Shown in pieces: positions 35,001-49,500 of a stretch of DNA of 64,000 nucleotides (positions within the stretch are counted from its first letter, which is position 1; each line of letters begins with the position of its first letter). The notes under the pieces are model-generated. The model saw only the letters and a program-made list of their open reading frames with translations. It was not told where the DNA came from and ran no database searches. The DNA is from Hydractinia symbiolongicarpus (taxonomy: Eukaryota > Cnidaria > Hydrozoa > Anthoathecata > Hydractiniidae), in assembly GCF_029227915.1 (NCBI RefSeq), contig NC_079886.1:25894501-25958500 (forward strand), given 5' to 3'. The position numbers were made by a program, and so were the translations under genes.

Positions 35001-37255
35001 AGTGAAACGGTTGACTGTGGGACTTAATTGAACTGATTTTGGACTGTGAGCCTACAAATGTGATGAATGAGACAATTGGACTCCATGAAATAACACTCTT
35101 CTTAATTTGGCATGATTGCCGCAACTCAGCGATTAAACTGGGCGCTGTGGTAGCGCTTCATTTAAAAATGTAGATAAATAACTCATTTTTTACTGTAGGA
35201 ACAATCCTAGCCGTTATCGCACGCTAAAGAAATAGAAACAGTTTCAAAAACTACATTTCATTGACTTTCTATTGGTATCAGACCGTTTCTGTTACTACGG
35301 TTGCGTCACATATTCGTACCAACATGTATTTAGCGATGTTTTTCTGATAATACTAGGTTCCATCGCTTTTAACAGTGAAACGATTGACTGCAGGACTTAC
35401 TTGAACTGATTTTGGACTTTAACTTTATAAATGTGATAATTGAAACAATTGGACTCCATGCAATAACTTTCTTCTTTAATTGGCATGATTGCCGGTACTC
35501 AGCGATTACACTGGGCGCTGTGGCAGCGCTTCATTTAAAAGTGTAGATATATTAGTCATTTTTTACTGTGGGACCAATCCTGGCCGTTATCGCACGCTGA
35601 AGAAATTGAAACAGTGTCAAAAACTACATTTTATTGACTTTCTATTGGTATCAGTCCGTTTCAGTTACAACGGTTGCGCCACATATTCCTACCAACATGT
35701 ATTTAGCGATATTTTTCTGATATTACTAGGTTGTATCGCTTTTAACAGTGAAACGATTGACTGTGGGACTTAATTGAACTGATTTTGGACTTTAACTTTA
35801 TAAGTGTGATAATTAAGAAAATTGAACTCCAAGAAATAACAATGTTCTGAATTTGACATGATTGCTAGAACTCAGCGATTACACTAAGCGCTGTGGTAGC
35901 GCTTCATTTAAAAATGCAGATAAATAAGTCATTTTTTACTGTAGCGCCAACCCTAGCTGTTATCGCACGCAAAAGAAATAGAGACAGTTTCAAAAACTAC
36001 ATTTCATTGACTTTCTAACGGTATAAGTCCCTTTCAGTTACAACGGTTGCGTCACATACTCGTACAAACATGTATTTAGCGATATTTTTCTGTTATTACT
36101 AGGTTGTATCGCTATTAACAGTGAAACGATTGACTGTGGGAATTAATTGAACTGATTTTGGACTTTAGCTTTATAAGTGTGATAATTGAGACAATTGGAC
36201 TCCAAAAAATAACAATGTTCTGAATTTGACATGATTGCTAGAGCTCAGCGATTACACTGGGCGCTGTGGTAGCGCTTCATTTAAAAATGCAGATAAATAA
36301 GTCATTTTTTACTGTAGAACCAATCCTAGCTGTTATCGCACGCTGAAGAAATTGAGACAGTGTCAAAATCTACATTTTAATGACTTTCTAACGGTATCAG
36401 TCCGTTTCAGTTACAACGTTTGCGTCACATATTCCTACCAACATGTATTTAGCGATATTTTTCTGATATTACTAGGTTGTATCGCTTTTAACAGTGAAAC
36501 GATTGATTGTGGGACTTAATTGAACTGATTTTGGACTTTATCTTTATAAGTGTGATAATTAAGAAAATTGAACTCCAAGAAATAACAATGTTCTGAATTT
36601 GACATGATTGCTAGAACTCAGCGATTACACTAAGCGCTGTGGTAGCGCTTCATTTAAAAATGCAGATAAATAAGTCATTTTTTACTGTAGGGCCAATCCT
36701 AGCTGTTATCGCACGCAAAAGAAATAGAGACAGTTTCAAAAACTACATTTCATTGACTTTCTAACGGTATCAAGTCCGTTTCAGTTACAACTCTTGCGTC
36801 ACATACTCGTACAAACATGTATTTAGCGATATTTTTCTGTTATTACTAGGTTGTATCGCTATTAACAGTGAAACGATTGACTGTGGGAATTAATTGAACT
36901 GATTTTGGACTTTAGCTTTATAAGTGTGATAATTGAGACAATTGGACTCCAAGAAATAACAATGTTCTGAATTTGACATGATTGCTAGAGCTCAGCGATA
37001 ACACTGGGCGCTGTGGTAGCGCTTTATTTAAAAATGCAGATAAATAAGTCATTTTTTACTGTAGAACCAATCCTAGCTGTTTTCGCACGCTGAGGAAATT
37101 CAGACAGTTTCAAAAACTACATTTCATTGACTTTCTAACGGTATCAGTCCGTTTCTGTTACAACGGTTGCGTCACATATTCGTACCAACATGTATTTAGC
37201 GATACTTTTCTGATATTACTAGATTGCATCGCTTTTAACAGTGAAACGGTTGACT
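32031..37255 (+). repeat. Satellite monomers, mostly without a strict local unit
   Basis: Anchors from 32031 to 36883 at 371-374-bp steps, mixing types A, B and C. Within it, 35763 and 36136 resemble 36509 and 36883 (746-bp offset; shared CACTAAGCGCTG and CACGCAAAAGAAATAG). Monomer 34644 has the altered anchor region GAAACAAACGATTGTGGGAC. No gene or inserted element is visible. Confidence 0.75.
33898..34270 (+). repeat. Representative type C (A/B hybrid) satellite monomer
   Basis: Example of a variant with the B-like left part (TTTAACTTTATAAATGTGAT, AATTGAAACAATTGG) and an A-like right part (CATGAAATAACATTCTTCTT, then AAATTAGCATGATTGACGG). Closely related copies at 9447, 9821, 35390, 37629, 38749, 39869, 41361 and 43601 carry CATGCAATAAC at the switch. 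The pattern suggests exchange or gene conversion between types A and B within a monomer. Confidence 0.75.
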
Positions 37256-40200
37256 GTGGGACTTAATTGAACTGATTTTGGACTGTGAGCTTACAAATGT
37301 GATGAATGAGACAATTGGACTCCATGAAATAACACTCTTCTTAAATTGGCATGATTGCCGCAACTCAGCGATTAAACTGGGCGCTGTGGTAGCGCTTCAT
37401 TTAAAAATGCAGATAAATAACTCATTTTTTACTGTAGTACCAATCCTAGCCGTTATCGCACGCTAAAGAAATAGAAACAGTTTCAAAAACTACATTTCAT
37501 TGACTTTCCATTGGTATCAGACCGTTTCTGTTACTACGGTTGCGTCACATATTCGTACCAACATGTATTTAGCGATGTTTTTCTGATAATACTAGGTTGC
37601 ATCGCTTTTAACAGTGAAACGATTGACTGCAGGACTTACTTAAACTGATTTTGGACTTTAACTTTATAAATGTGATAATTGAAACAATTGGACTCCATGC
37701 AATAACTTTCTTCTTAAATTGGCATGATTGCCGGTACTCAGCGATTACACTGGGCGCTGTGGCAGCGCTTCATTTAAAAGTGTAGATATATTAGTCATTT
37801 TTTACTGTGGGACCAATCCTGGCCGTTATCGCACGCTGAAGAAATTGAGACAGTGTCAAAAACTACATTTTATTGACTTTCTAACGGTATCAGTCCGTTT
37901 CAGTTACAACGGTTGCGTCACATATTCCTACCAACATGTATTTAGCGATATTTTTCTGATATTACTAGGTTGTATCGCTTTTAACAGTGAAACGATTGAC
38001 TGTGGAACTTAATTGAACTGATTTTGGACTTTAACTTTATAAGTGTGATAATTAAGAAAATTGAACTCCAAGAAATAACAATGTTCTGAATTTGACATGA
38101 TTGCTAGAACTCAGCGATTACACTAAGCGCTGTGGTAGCGCTTCATTTAAAAATGCAGATAAATAAGTCATTTTTTACTGTAGGGCCAATCCTAGCTGTT
38201 ATCTCACGCAAAAGAAATAGAGACAGTTTCAAAAACTACATTTCATTGACTTTCTAACGGTATCAAGTCCGTTTCAGTTACAACTCTTGCGTCACATACT
38301 CGTACAAACATGTATTTAGCGATATTTTTCCGTTATTACTATGTTGTATCGCTATTAACAGTGAAACGATTGACTGTGGGACTTAATTGAACTGATTTTG
38401 GACTGTGAGCTTACAAATGTGATGAATGAGACAATTGGACTCCATGAAATAACACTCTTCTTAAATTGGCATGATTGCCGCAACTCAGCGATTAAACTGG
38501 GCGCTGTGGTAGCGCTTCATTTAAAAATGCAGATAAATAACTCATTTTTTACTGTAGGACCAATCCTAGCCGTTATCGCACGCTAAAGAAATAGAAACAG
38601 TTTCAAAAACTATATTTCATTGACTTTCTATTGGTATCAGACCGTTTCTGTTACTACGTTTGCGTCACATATTCGTACCAACATGTATTTAGCGATGTTT
38701 TTCTGATAATACTAGGTTGCATCGCTTTTAACAGTGAAACGATTGACTGCAGGACTTACTTGAACTGATTTTGGACTTTAACTTTATAAATGTGATAATT
38801 GAAACAATTGGACTCCATGCAATAACTTTCTTCTTAAATTGGCATGATTGCCGGTACTCAGCGATTACACTGGGCGCTGTGGCAGCGCTTCATTTAAAAG
38901 TGTAGATATATTAGTCATTTTTTACTGTGGGACCAATCCTGGCCGTTATCGCACGCTGAAGAAATTGAGACAGTGTCAAAAACTACATTTTATTGACTTT
39001 CTAACGGTATCAGTCCGTTTCAGTTACAACGGTTGCGTCACATATTCCTACCAACATGTATTTAGCGATATTTTTCTGATATTACTAGGTTGTATCGCTT
39101 TTAACAGTGAAACGATTGACTGTGGAACTTAATTGAACTGATTTTGGACTTTAACTTTATAAGTGTGATAATTAAGAAAATTGAACTCCAAGAAATAACA
39201 ATGTTCTGAATTTGACATGATTGCTAGAACTCAGCGATTACACTAAGCGCTGTGGTAGCGCTTCATTTAAAAATGCAGATAAATAAGTCATTTTTTACTG
39301 TAGGGCCAATCCTAGCTGTTATCTCACGCAAAAGAAATAGAGACAGTTTCAAAAACTACATTTCATTGACTTTCTAACGGTATCAAGTCCGTTTCAGTTA
39401 CAACTCTTGCGTCACATACTCGTACAAACATGTATTTAGCGATATTTTTCCGTTATTACTATGTTGTATCGCTATTAACAGTGAAACGATTGACTGTGGG
39501 ACTTAATTGAACTGATTTTGGACTGTGAGCTTACAAATGTGATGAATGAGACAATTGGACTCCATGAAATAACACTCTTCTTAAATTGGCATGATTGCCG
39601 CAACTCAGCGATTAAACTGGGCGCTGTGGTAGCGCTTCATTTAAAAATGCAGATAAATAACTCATTTTTTACTGTAGGACCAATCCTAGCCGTTATCGCA
39701 CGCTAAAGAAATAGAAACAGTTTCAAAAACTATATTTCATTGACTTTCTATTGGTATCAGACCGTTTCTGTTACTACGTTTGCGTCACATATTCGTACCA
39801 ACATGTATTTAGCGATGTTTTTCTGATAATACTAGGTTGCATCGCTTTTAACAGTGAAACGATTGACTGCAGGACTTACTTGAACTGATTTTGGACTTTA
39901 ACTTTATAAATGTGATAATTGAAACAACTGGACTCCATGCAATAACTTTCTTCTTAAATTGGCATGATTGCCGGTACTCAGCGATTACACTGGGCGCTGT
40001 GGCAGCGCTTCATTTAAAAGTGTAGATATATTAGTCATTTTTTACTGTGGGACCAATCCTGGCCGTTATCGCACGCTGAAGAAATTGAGACAGTGTCAAA
40101 AACTACATTTTATTGACTTTCTAACGGTATCAGTCCGTTTCAGTTACAACGGTTGCGTCACATATTCCTACCAACATGTATTTAGCGATATTTTTCTGAT

Positions 40201-40615
40201 ATTACTAGGTTGTATCGCTTTTAACAGTAAAACGATTGACTGTGGGACTTAATTGAACTGATTTTTGACTTTAACTTTATAAGTGTGATAATTAAGAAAA
40301 TTGAACTCCAAGAAATAACAATGTTCTGAATTTGACATGATTGCTAGAACTCAGCGATTACACTGGGCGCTGTGGTAGCGCTTCATTTAAAAATGCAGAT
40401 AAATAAGTCATTTTTTACTGTAGAACCAATCCTAGCTGTTATCGCACGCTGAAGAAATTGATACAGTGTCAAAAACTACATTTTATTGACTTTCTAACGG
40501 TATCAGTCCGTTTCAGTTACAACGGTTGCGTCACATATTCCTACCAACATGTATTTAGCGATATTTTTCTGATATTACTAGGTTGTATCGCTTTTAACAG
40601 TAAAACGATTGACTG
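37256..40615 (+). repeat. 3-monomer higher-order unit (1120 bp), three tandem copies
   Basis: Copies at 37256-38375, 38376-39495 and 39496-40615. Copies 2 and 3 are almost identical over the whole 1120 bp (for example CCGTTATTACTATGTTG and GTATCAAGTCCG recur exactly), and copy 1 differs slightly more. The monomer order is type A, type C (GCAGGACTTAC, CTGTGGCAGCGC), type B (CACTAAGCGCTG). A related, more diverged set starts at 35017. This is the youngest-looking amplification in the window. Confidence 0.9.
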
Positions 40616-41733
40616 TGGGACTTAATTGAACTGATTTTTGACTTTAACTTTATAAGTGTGATAATTAAGAAAATTGAACTCCAAGAAATAACAATGTTCT
40701 GAATTTGACATGATTGCTAGAACTCAGCGATTACACTAAGCGCTGTGGTAGCGCTTCATTTAAAAATGCAGATAAATAAGTCATTTTTTACTGTAGGGCC
40801 AATCCTAGCTGTTATCGCACGCAAAAGAAATAGAGACAGTTTCAAAAACTACATTTCATTGACTTTCTAACGGTATCAGTCTGTTTCAGTTACAACGGTT
40901 GCGTCACATACTCGTACAAACATGTATTTAGCGATATATTTCTGTTATTACTAGGTTGTATCGCTAATAACAGTGAAACGATTGCCTGTGGGAATTAATT
41001 GAACTGATTTTGGACTTTAGCTTTATAAGTGTGATAATTGAGACAATTGGACTCCAAGAAATAACAATGTTCTGAATTTGACATGATTGCTAGAGCTCAG
41101 CGATAACACTGGGCGCTGTGGTAGCGCTTCATTTAAAAATGCAGATAAATAAGTCATTTTTTACTGTAGAACCAATCCTAGCTGTTATCGCACGCTGAAG
41201 AAATAGAGACAGTTTCAAAAACTACATTTCATTGACTTTCTAACGGTATCAGTCCGTTTCAGTTACAACGGTTGCGTCACATATTCGTACCAACATGTAT
41301 TTAGCGATATTTTTCTGATATTACTAGGTTGCATCGTTTTTAACACTGAAACGATTGACTGTGGGAATTACTTAAACTGATTCTGGACTTAAACTTTATA
41401 AATATGATAATTGGGACAATTGGACTCCATGCAATAACATTCTTCTTAAAATGGCATGATTGACGGAACTGAGCGGTTACACTGGGCGCTGTGGTAGCGC
41501 TTCATTTAAAAATGTAGATATATAAGTCATTTTTTACTGTAGGACCAATCCTAGCCGTTATCGCACGCTGAAGAACTGTAGACAGTATCAAAAACTACAT
41601 TTCGTTGACTTTCTATCGGTATCAGTCCGTTTCTGTTACTACAATTGCGTCACATATTCGTACCAACATGTATTTAGCGATGTTTTGCTGATAATACTAG
41701 GTTGCTTCGCTTTTAACAGTGAAACGATTGAAT
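40616..41733 (+). repeat. Satellite monomers between two duplicated blocks
   Basis: Three monomers (anchors 40615, 40988, 41361) of types B and C. The first continues the pattern of the 1120-bp unit and then breaks it. No gene is visible. Confidence 0.7.
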
Positions 41734-41999
41734 GCAGGACTTACTTGAACTGACTTTAGACTTTAACTTTATAAATGTGATAATTAAAACAATTGGACTC
41801 CCTGCAATAACATTCTTCTTAAATTGGAATGATTGACGGAACTCAGCTATTACACTGGGCGCTGTGGCAGCGCTTTATTTAAAAGTGTAGATATATTAGT
41901 CATTTTTTACTGTGGGACCAATCCTAGCCGTTATCGCACGCAGAAGAAATTCAGACAGTTTCAAAAACTACATTTCATTGACTTTCTAACGGTGTCAGT

Positions 42000-44795
42000 C
42001 CGTTTCTGTTACAACGGTTGCGTCACATAAATCGTACCAACATGTGTTTAGCGATATTTTTCTGATATTACTAGGTTGTATCGCTTTTAACAGTGAAAAG
42101 ATTGACTGTGGGACTTAATTGAACTGATTTTGGACTTCAACTTTATAAGTGTGATAATTGAGAAAATTCAACTCCAAGAATTAACAATGTTCTGAATTTG
42201 ACATGATTGCTAGAACTCAGCGATTACACTGGGCGCTGTGGTAGCGCTTCATTTAAAATTACAGATATATAAGTCATTTTTTACAGTAGGACCAATCCTA
42301 GCTGTTATCGCACGCTGAAGAAATATAGACAGTTTCAAAAACTACATTTCATTGACTTTCTAACGGTATCAGTCCCTTTCAGTTACAACGGTTGCGTCAC
42401 ATATTCGTACCAACATATATTTATCGATATTTTTCTGATATTACTAGGTTGCCTCGCCTTAAACAGTGAAACGATTGACTGTGAGACTTAATTGAACTTA
42501 TTTTGGACTGTGAGATTACAAATGTGATGAATGAGACAATTGGACTCCATGAAATAACATTCTTCTTAAATTGGCATGATTGCCGGAACTCATTGATTAA
42601 ACTGGGCGCTGTGGTAGCGCTTCATTTAAAAATGTAGATAAATAACTCATTTTTTACTGTAGGACGAATCCTAGCCGTTATCGAACGCTGAAGAAATTGA
42701 GACAGTTTCAAAAACTACATTTCATTGACTTTCTAACGGTATCAGTTCGTTTCAGTTACAACAGTTGCGTCAAATATTCGTACCAACATGGTATTTAGCG
42801 ATATTTTTCTGATATTACTAGGTTGCATCGCTTTTAAAAGTGAAACGATTGACTGTAGGACTTACTTGAACTGATTTTGGACTTTAACTTTATAAATGTG
42901 ATAATTGAAACAAATGGACTCCAAGAAATAACAATGTTCTGAATTTGACATGATTGCTAGAGCTCAGCGATTACACTGGGCGCTGTGGTAGCGCTTCAAT
43001 TAAAAATGCAGATAAATAAGTCATTTTTTACTGTAGAACCAATCCTAGCTGTTATCGCACGCTGAAAAAATAGAGACAGTTTCAAAAACTACATTTCATT
43101 GAGTTTCTAACGGTATCAGACTGTTTCAGTTACAACGGTTGCGTCACATATGCGTACCAACATATATTTATCGATATTTTTCTGATATTACTAAGTTGCC
43201 TCGCCTTAAAATGTGAAACGATTGACTGTGGGACTTAATTGAACTGATTTTGGACTGTGAGCTTACAAATGTGATGAATGAGACAATTGGACTCCATGAA
43301 ATAACATTCTTCTTAAATTGGCATGATTGCCGGAACTCAGCGATTACACTGGGCGCTGTGGTGGCGCTTCATTTAAAAATGTAGATATGTAAGTCATTTT
43401 TTACTGTGGGACCAATCCTAGCCGTTATCGCACGCTGAAGAAATTGAGACAGTTTTAAAAACTAAATTTCATTGACTTTCTAACGGTGTCAGCCCGTTTG
43501 AGTTATAACAGTTGGGTCACATTTTTGTACCAACATGTATTTAGCGATATTTTTCTGATAATACTAGGTTGCATCGCTTTTAACAGTGAAACGATTGACT
43601 GCAGGACTTACTTGAACTGATTTTGGACTTTAACTTTATAAATGTGATAATTGAAACAATTGGACTCCATGCAATAACATTCTTCTTTTTTAATTGGCAT
43701 GATTGACGGAACTCAGCTATTACACTGGGCGCTGCGGCAGCGCTTTATTTAAAGGTGTAGATATATTAGTCATTTTTTACTGTGGGACCAATCCTAGCCG
43801 TTATCGCACGCTGAAGAAATTCAGACAGTTTCAAAAACTACATTTCATTGAAGTTCTAACGGTATCAGTCCGTTTCTGTTACAACGGTTGCGTCACATAA
43901 ATCGTACCAACATGTGTTTAGCGATATTTTTCTGATATTACTAGGTTGTATCGCTTTTAACAGTGAAAAGATTGACTGTGGGACTTAATTGAACTGATTT
44001 TGGACTTCAACTTTATAAGTGTGATAATTGAGAAAATTCAACTCCAAGAATTAACAATGTTCTGAATTTGACATGATTGCTAGAACTCAGCGATTACACT
44101 GGGCGCTGTGGTAGCGCTTCATTTAAAATTACAGATATATAAGTCATTTTTTACAGTAGGACCAATCCTAGCTGTTATCGCACGCTGAAGAAATATAGAC
44201 AGTTTCAAAAACTACATTTCATTGACTTTCTAACGGTATCAGTCCCTTTCAGTTACAACGGTTGCGTCACATATTCGTACCAACATATATTTATCGATAT
44301 TTTTCTGATATTACTAGGTTGCCTCGCCTTAAACAGTGAAACGATTGACTGTGAGACTTAATTGAACTTATTTTGGACTGTGAGATTACAAATGTGATGA
44401 ATGAGACAATTGGACTCCATGAAATAACATTCTTCTTAAATTGGCATGATTGCCGGAACTCATTGATTAAACTGGGCGCTGTGGTAGCGCTTCATTTAAA
44501 AATGTAGATAAATAACTCATTTTTTACTGTAGGACGAATCCTAGCCGTTATCGAACGCTGAAGAAATTGAGACAGTTTCAAAAACTACATTTCATTGACT
44601 TTCTAACGGTATCAGTTCGTTTCAGTTACAACAGTTGCGTCAAATATTCGTACCAACATGGTATTTAGCGATATTTTTCTGATATTACTAGGTTGCATCG
44701 CTTTTAAAAGTGAAACGATTGACTGTAGGACTTACTTGAACTGATTTTGGACTTTAACTTTATAAATGTGATAATTGAAACAAATGGACTCCAAG
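42000..44795 (+). repeat. 1870-bp displaced duplication (42000-42925 and 43870-44795)
   Basis: The two stretches are nearly identical for about 925 bp: GTCACATAAATCGTACC (42023, 43893), CATTTAAAATTACAGATATA, GTGAGACTTAATTGAACTTA (42481, 44351) and GGAACTCATTGATTAAACTG. The 1870-bp offset is five monomers. Between the copies, the monomer at 43601 is 377 bp because of extra T bases near 43685. Confidence 0.85.
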
Positions 44796-46591
44796 AAATA
44801 ACATTCTTCTTAAATTGGCATGATTGCCGGAACTCAGCGATTAAACTGAGCGCTGTGGTAGCGCTTCATTTAAAAATGTAGATAAATAACTCATTTTTTA
44901 CTGTAGGACGAATGCTAGCCGTTATCGAACGCTGAAGAAATTGAGACAGTTTCAAAAACTACATTTCATTGACTTTCTAACGGTATCAGTCCGTTTCAGT
45001 TACGACAGTTGCGTCAAATATTCGTACCAACATGGTATTTAGCGATATTTTTCTGATATTACTAGGTTGCATCGCTTTTAACAGTGAAACGATTGGCTGT
45101 AGGACTTACTTGAACTGATTTTGGACTGTGACCTTACAAATGTGATGAATGAGACAATTGGACTCCATGAAATAACATTCTTCTTAAATTGGCATGATTG
45201 CCGGAACTGAAGGGTTAAACTGGGCGCTGTGGTAGCGTTTCATTTAAAAATGTAGATATATAAGTCATTTTTTACTGTGGGACCAATCCTAGCCGCTATC
45301 GCACGCCGAAGAAGTTGAAACATTTTTAAAAACTACATTTCATTGACTTTCTAACGGTATCAGTCCGTTTCAGTTACAACGGTTGCGTCACATATGCGTA
45401 CCAACATATATTTATCGATATTTTTCTGATATTACTAGGTTGTATCGCTTTTAACAGTGAAATGATTGACTGTGGGACTTAATTGAACTGATTTTGGACT
45501 TTAACTTTATAAGTGTGATAATTGAGAAAATTCAACTCCAAGAATTAACAATGTTCTGAATTTGACATGATTGCTAGAACTCAGCGATTACACTGGGCCC
45601 TGTGGTAGCGCTTCATTTAAAATTACAGATAAATAACTCATTTTTTACAGTAGGACCAATCCTAGCTCTTATCGCACGCTGAAGAAAAAGAGACAGTTTC
45701 AAAAACTACATTTCATTGACTTTCTAACGGTATCAGTCCGTTTCAGTTACAACAGTTGCGTCAAATATTCGTACCAACATGGTATTTAGCGATATTTTTC
45801 TGATATTACTAGGTTGCATCGCTTTTAACAGTGAAACGATTGACTGTAGGACTTACTTGAACTGATTTTGGACTGTGAGCTTACAAATGTGATGAATGAG
45901 ACAATTGGACTCCATGAAATAACATTCTTCTTAAATTGGCATGATTGCCGGAACTCAGCGATTACACTGGGCGCTGTGGTGGCGCTTCATTTAAAAATGT
46001 AGATATGTAAGTCATTTTTTACTGTGGGACCAATCCTAGCCGTTATTGCACGCTGAAGAAATTGAGACAGTTTCAAAAACTACATTTCATTGACTTTCTA
46101 ACGGTGTCAGCCCGTTTGAGTTATAACAGTTGGGTCACATTTTTGTACCAACATGTATTTAGCGATATTTTTCTGATATTACTAGGTTGCATCGCTTTTA
46201 ACACTGAAACAATTGACTGTGGGACTTAATTGAACTCATTTTGGACTGTGACCTAACAAATGTGATGAATGAGACAATTGGACTCCATGAAATAATATTC
46301 TCCTTAAATTGGCATGATTGCCGGTACTCAGCGATTACACTGGGCGCTGTGGCAGCGCTTCATTTAAATTTGTAGATAAATAACTCATTTTTTACTGTAG
46401 GACCAATCCTAGCCGTTATCGCACGCTGAAGAAATAGAAACAGTTTCAAAAACTATATTTCATTGACTTTCTACCGGTATCAGTCCGTTTCAGTTACAAC
46501 GGTTGCGTCACATATTCGTACCAACATGTATTTAGAGATATTTTTCTAATATTACTAGGTTGCATCGTTTTTAACACTGAAACGATTGACT
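44796..46591 (+). repeat. Satellite monomers with a distant near-copy
   Basis: Anchors 45099, 45472, 45846 and 46219. The stretch about 45870-46365 reappears at about 54071-54566 (offset 8201 bp, 22 monomers), sharing GTGGTGGCGCTTC, GTTATTGCACGCTG and ATAATATTCTCCTTAAATTG. No gene is visible. Confidence 0.75.
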
Positions 46592-49500
46592 GTGGGAATT
46601 ACTTGGACTGATTCTGGACTTTAACTTTATAAATGTGATAATTGAGACAATTCAACTCCAAGAAATAACAATGTTCTGAATTTGACATGATTGCTAGAAC
46701 TCAGCGATTACACTGGTCGCTGTGGTAGCGCTTCATTTAAATTTGTAGATAAATAACTCATTTTTTACTGTAGGACCAATCCTAGCCGTTATCGCACGCT
46801 GAAGAAATAGAAACAGTTTCAAAAACTATATTTCATTGACTTTCTAACGGTATCAGTCCGTTTCAGTTACAACGGTTGCGTCACATATTCGTACCAACAT
46901 GTATTTAGAGATATTTTTCTAATATTACTAGGTTGCCTCGCCTTAAACAGTGAAACGATTGACTGTGGGACTTAATTGAACTGATTTTGGACTGTGAGCT
47001 TACCAATGTGATGAATGAGACAATTGGACTCCATGCAATAACATTCTTCTTAAATTGGCATGATTGACGGAACTCAGCGATTAAACTGGGCGCGTTGTAG
47101 CGCTTTATTTAAAAATGTAGATATGTAAGTCATTTTTTACTGTGGGACCAATCCTTGCCGTTATCGCACGCTGAAGAAATACAGACAGTTTCAAAAACTA
47201 CATTTAGTTGACTTTCTATCGGTATCAGTCCGTTTCTGTTACTAAGGTTGCGTCACATATTCGTACCAACATGTATTTAGCGATATTTCTCTGATATTAC
47301 TAGGTTGCATCGCTTTTAACGGTAAAACGATTGACTGCAGGACTTAATTGAACTGATTTTGGACTTTAACTTTATAAGTGTGATAATTGAGACAATTGGA
47401 CTCCGAGAAATAACAATGTTCTGAATTTGAAATGATTGCTAGAACACAGCAATTACACTGGGCGTTGTGGTAGCGCTTCATTTAAAAATGCAGATAAATA
47501 AGTCATTTTTTACTGTATAACCAATCCTAGCCGTTATCGCACGCTGAAGAAATAGAGACAGTTTCGATAACTACATTTCGTTGACTTTCTAACGGTATCA
47601 GTCCGTTTATGTTACTACGGTTGCGTCACACATTCGTACCAACATGTATTTAGCGATGTTTTTCTGATATTACTAGGTTGCATCGCTTTTAACAGTGAAA
47701 CGATTGACTGCAGGACTTACTTGAACTGATTTTGGACTTTAGCTTTTTAAAAATTATAATTGAAACAATTGGACTCCATGCCAAAATATTCTTCTTAAAT
47801 TGGCATGATTGCCGGTACTCAGCGATTTCACTGGGCGCTGTGGCAGTGCTTCATTTCAAAGTGTAGATATATTAGTCATTTTTTACTGTGGGACCAATCC
47901 TAGCCGTTATCGCACGCTGAAAAAATTGAGACAGTTTCAAAAACTACATTTCATTGACTTTCTAACGGTATCAGTCCGTTTTAGTTACAACGGTTGCGTC
48001 ACATATTCGTACCAACATGTATTTAGAGATATTTTTCTAATATTACTAGGTTGTATCGCTTTTAACACTGAAACGATTGACTGTGGGACTTAATTGAACT
48101 GATTTTGAACTTTAACTTTATAAATGTGATAATTGAGACAATTCAACTCCAAGAAATAACAATGTTCTGAATTTGACATGATTGCTAGAACTCAGCGATT
48201 ACACTGGTCGCTGTGGTAGCGCTTCATTTAAATTTGTAGATAAATAACTCATTTTTTACTGTAGGATCAATCCTAGCCGTTATCGCACGCTGAAGAAATA
48301 GAAACAGTTTCAAAAACTATATTTCATTGAATTTCTACCGGTATCAGTCCGTTTCAGTTACAACGGTTGCGTCACATATTCGTACCAACATGTATTTAGA
48401 GATATTTTTCTAATATTACTAGGTTGCATCGTTTTTAACACTGAAACGATTGACTCTGGGAATTACTTGGACTGATTCTGGACTTTAACTTTATAAATAT
48501 GATAATTGGGACAATTGGACTCCATGCAATAACATTCTTCTTAAATTGGCATGATTGACGGAACTGAGCGATTACACTGGGCGCTGTGGTAGCGCTTTAT
48601 TTAAAAATGTAGATATATAAGTCATTTTTTACTGTGGGACCAATCCTAGCCGTTTTCGCACGCTGAAGAAATATAGACAGTTTCAAAAACTACATTTCAT
48701 TGACTTTCTATCGGTATCAGTCCGTTTCTGTTACTACGGTTGCGTCACATATTCGTACCAACATGTATTTAGCGATGTTTTTCTGATATTACTAGGTTGC
48801 ATCCCTTTTAACAGTGAAACGATTGAGTGTGGGACTTAATTGAACTAATTTTGGACTTTAACTTTATAAGTGTGATAATTGAGAAAATTCAACTCCAAGA
48901 AATAACAATGTTCTGAATTTGACATGATTGCTAGAACTGAGCGATTACACTGGGGGCTGTGGTAGCGCTTCATTTAAAAATGCAGATAAATAAGTCATTT
49001 TTTAATGTAGGACCAATCCTAGCTGTTATCGTACGCTGAAGAAAAAGAGACAGTTTCAATAACTACATTTCATTGACTTTCTAACGGTATCAGTCCGTTT
49101 CAGTTACAACGGTTGCGTCACAAATTCGTACCAACATATATTTATCGATATTTTTCTAATATTACTAGGTTGCCTCGCCTTAAACAGTGAAACGATTGAC
49201 TGTGGGACTTAATTGAACTGATTTTTGACTGTGAGCTTACCAATGTGATGAATGAGACAATTGGACTCCATGCAATAACATTCTTCTTAAATTGGCATGA
49301 TTGACGGAACTCAGCGATTAAACTGGGCGCGTTGTAGCGCTTTATTTAAAAATGTAGATATATAAGTCATTTTTTACTGTGGGACCAATCCTAGCCGTTT
49401 TCGCACGCTGAAGAAATATAGACAGTTTCAAAAACTACATTTCATTGACTTTCTATCGGTATCAGTCCGTTTCTGTTACTACGGTTGCGTCACATATTCG

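Noticed and set aside
35489-35773. Recurrent 94-codon open frame (also near 37728, 38848, 39968, 47809, 51536, 54519, 55637 and 59738)
   Set aside because: Starts at TTG, spans the satellite in a different frame from the 62-codon one, and is open only in some variants. No domain and no gene-like context.
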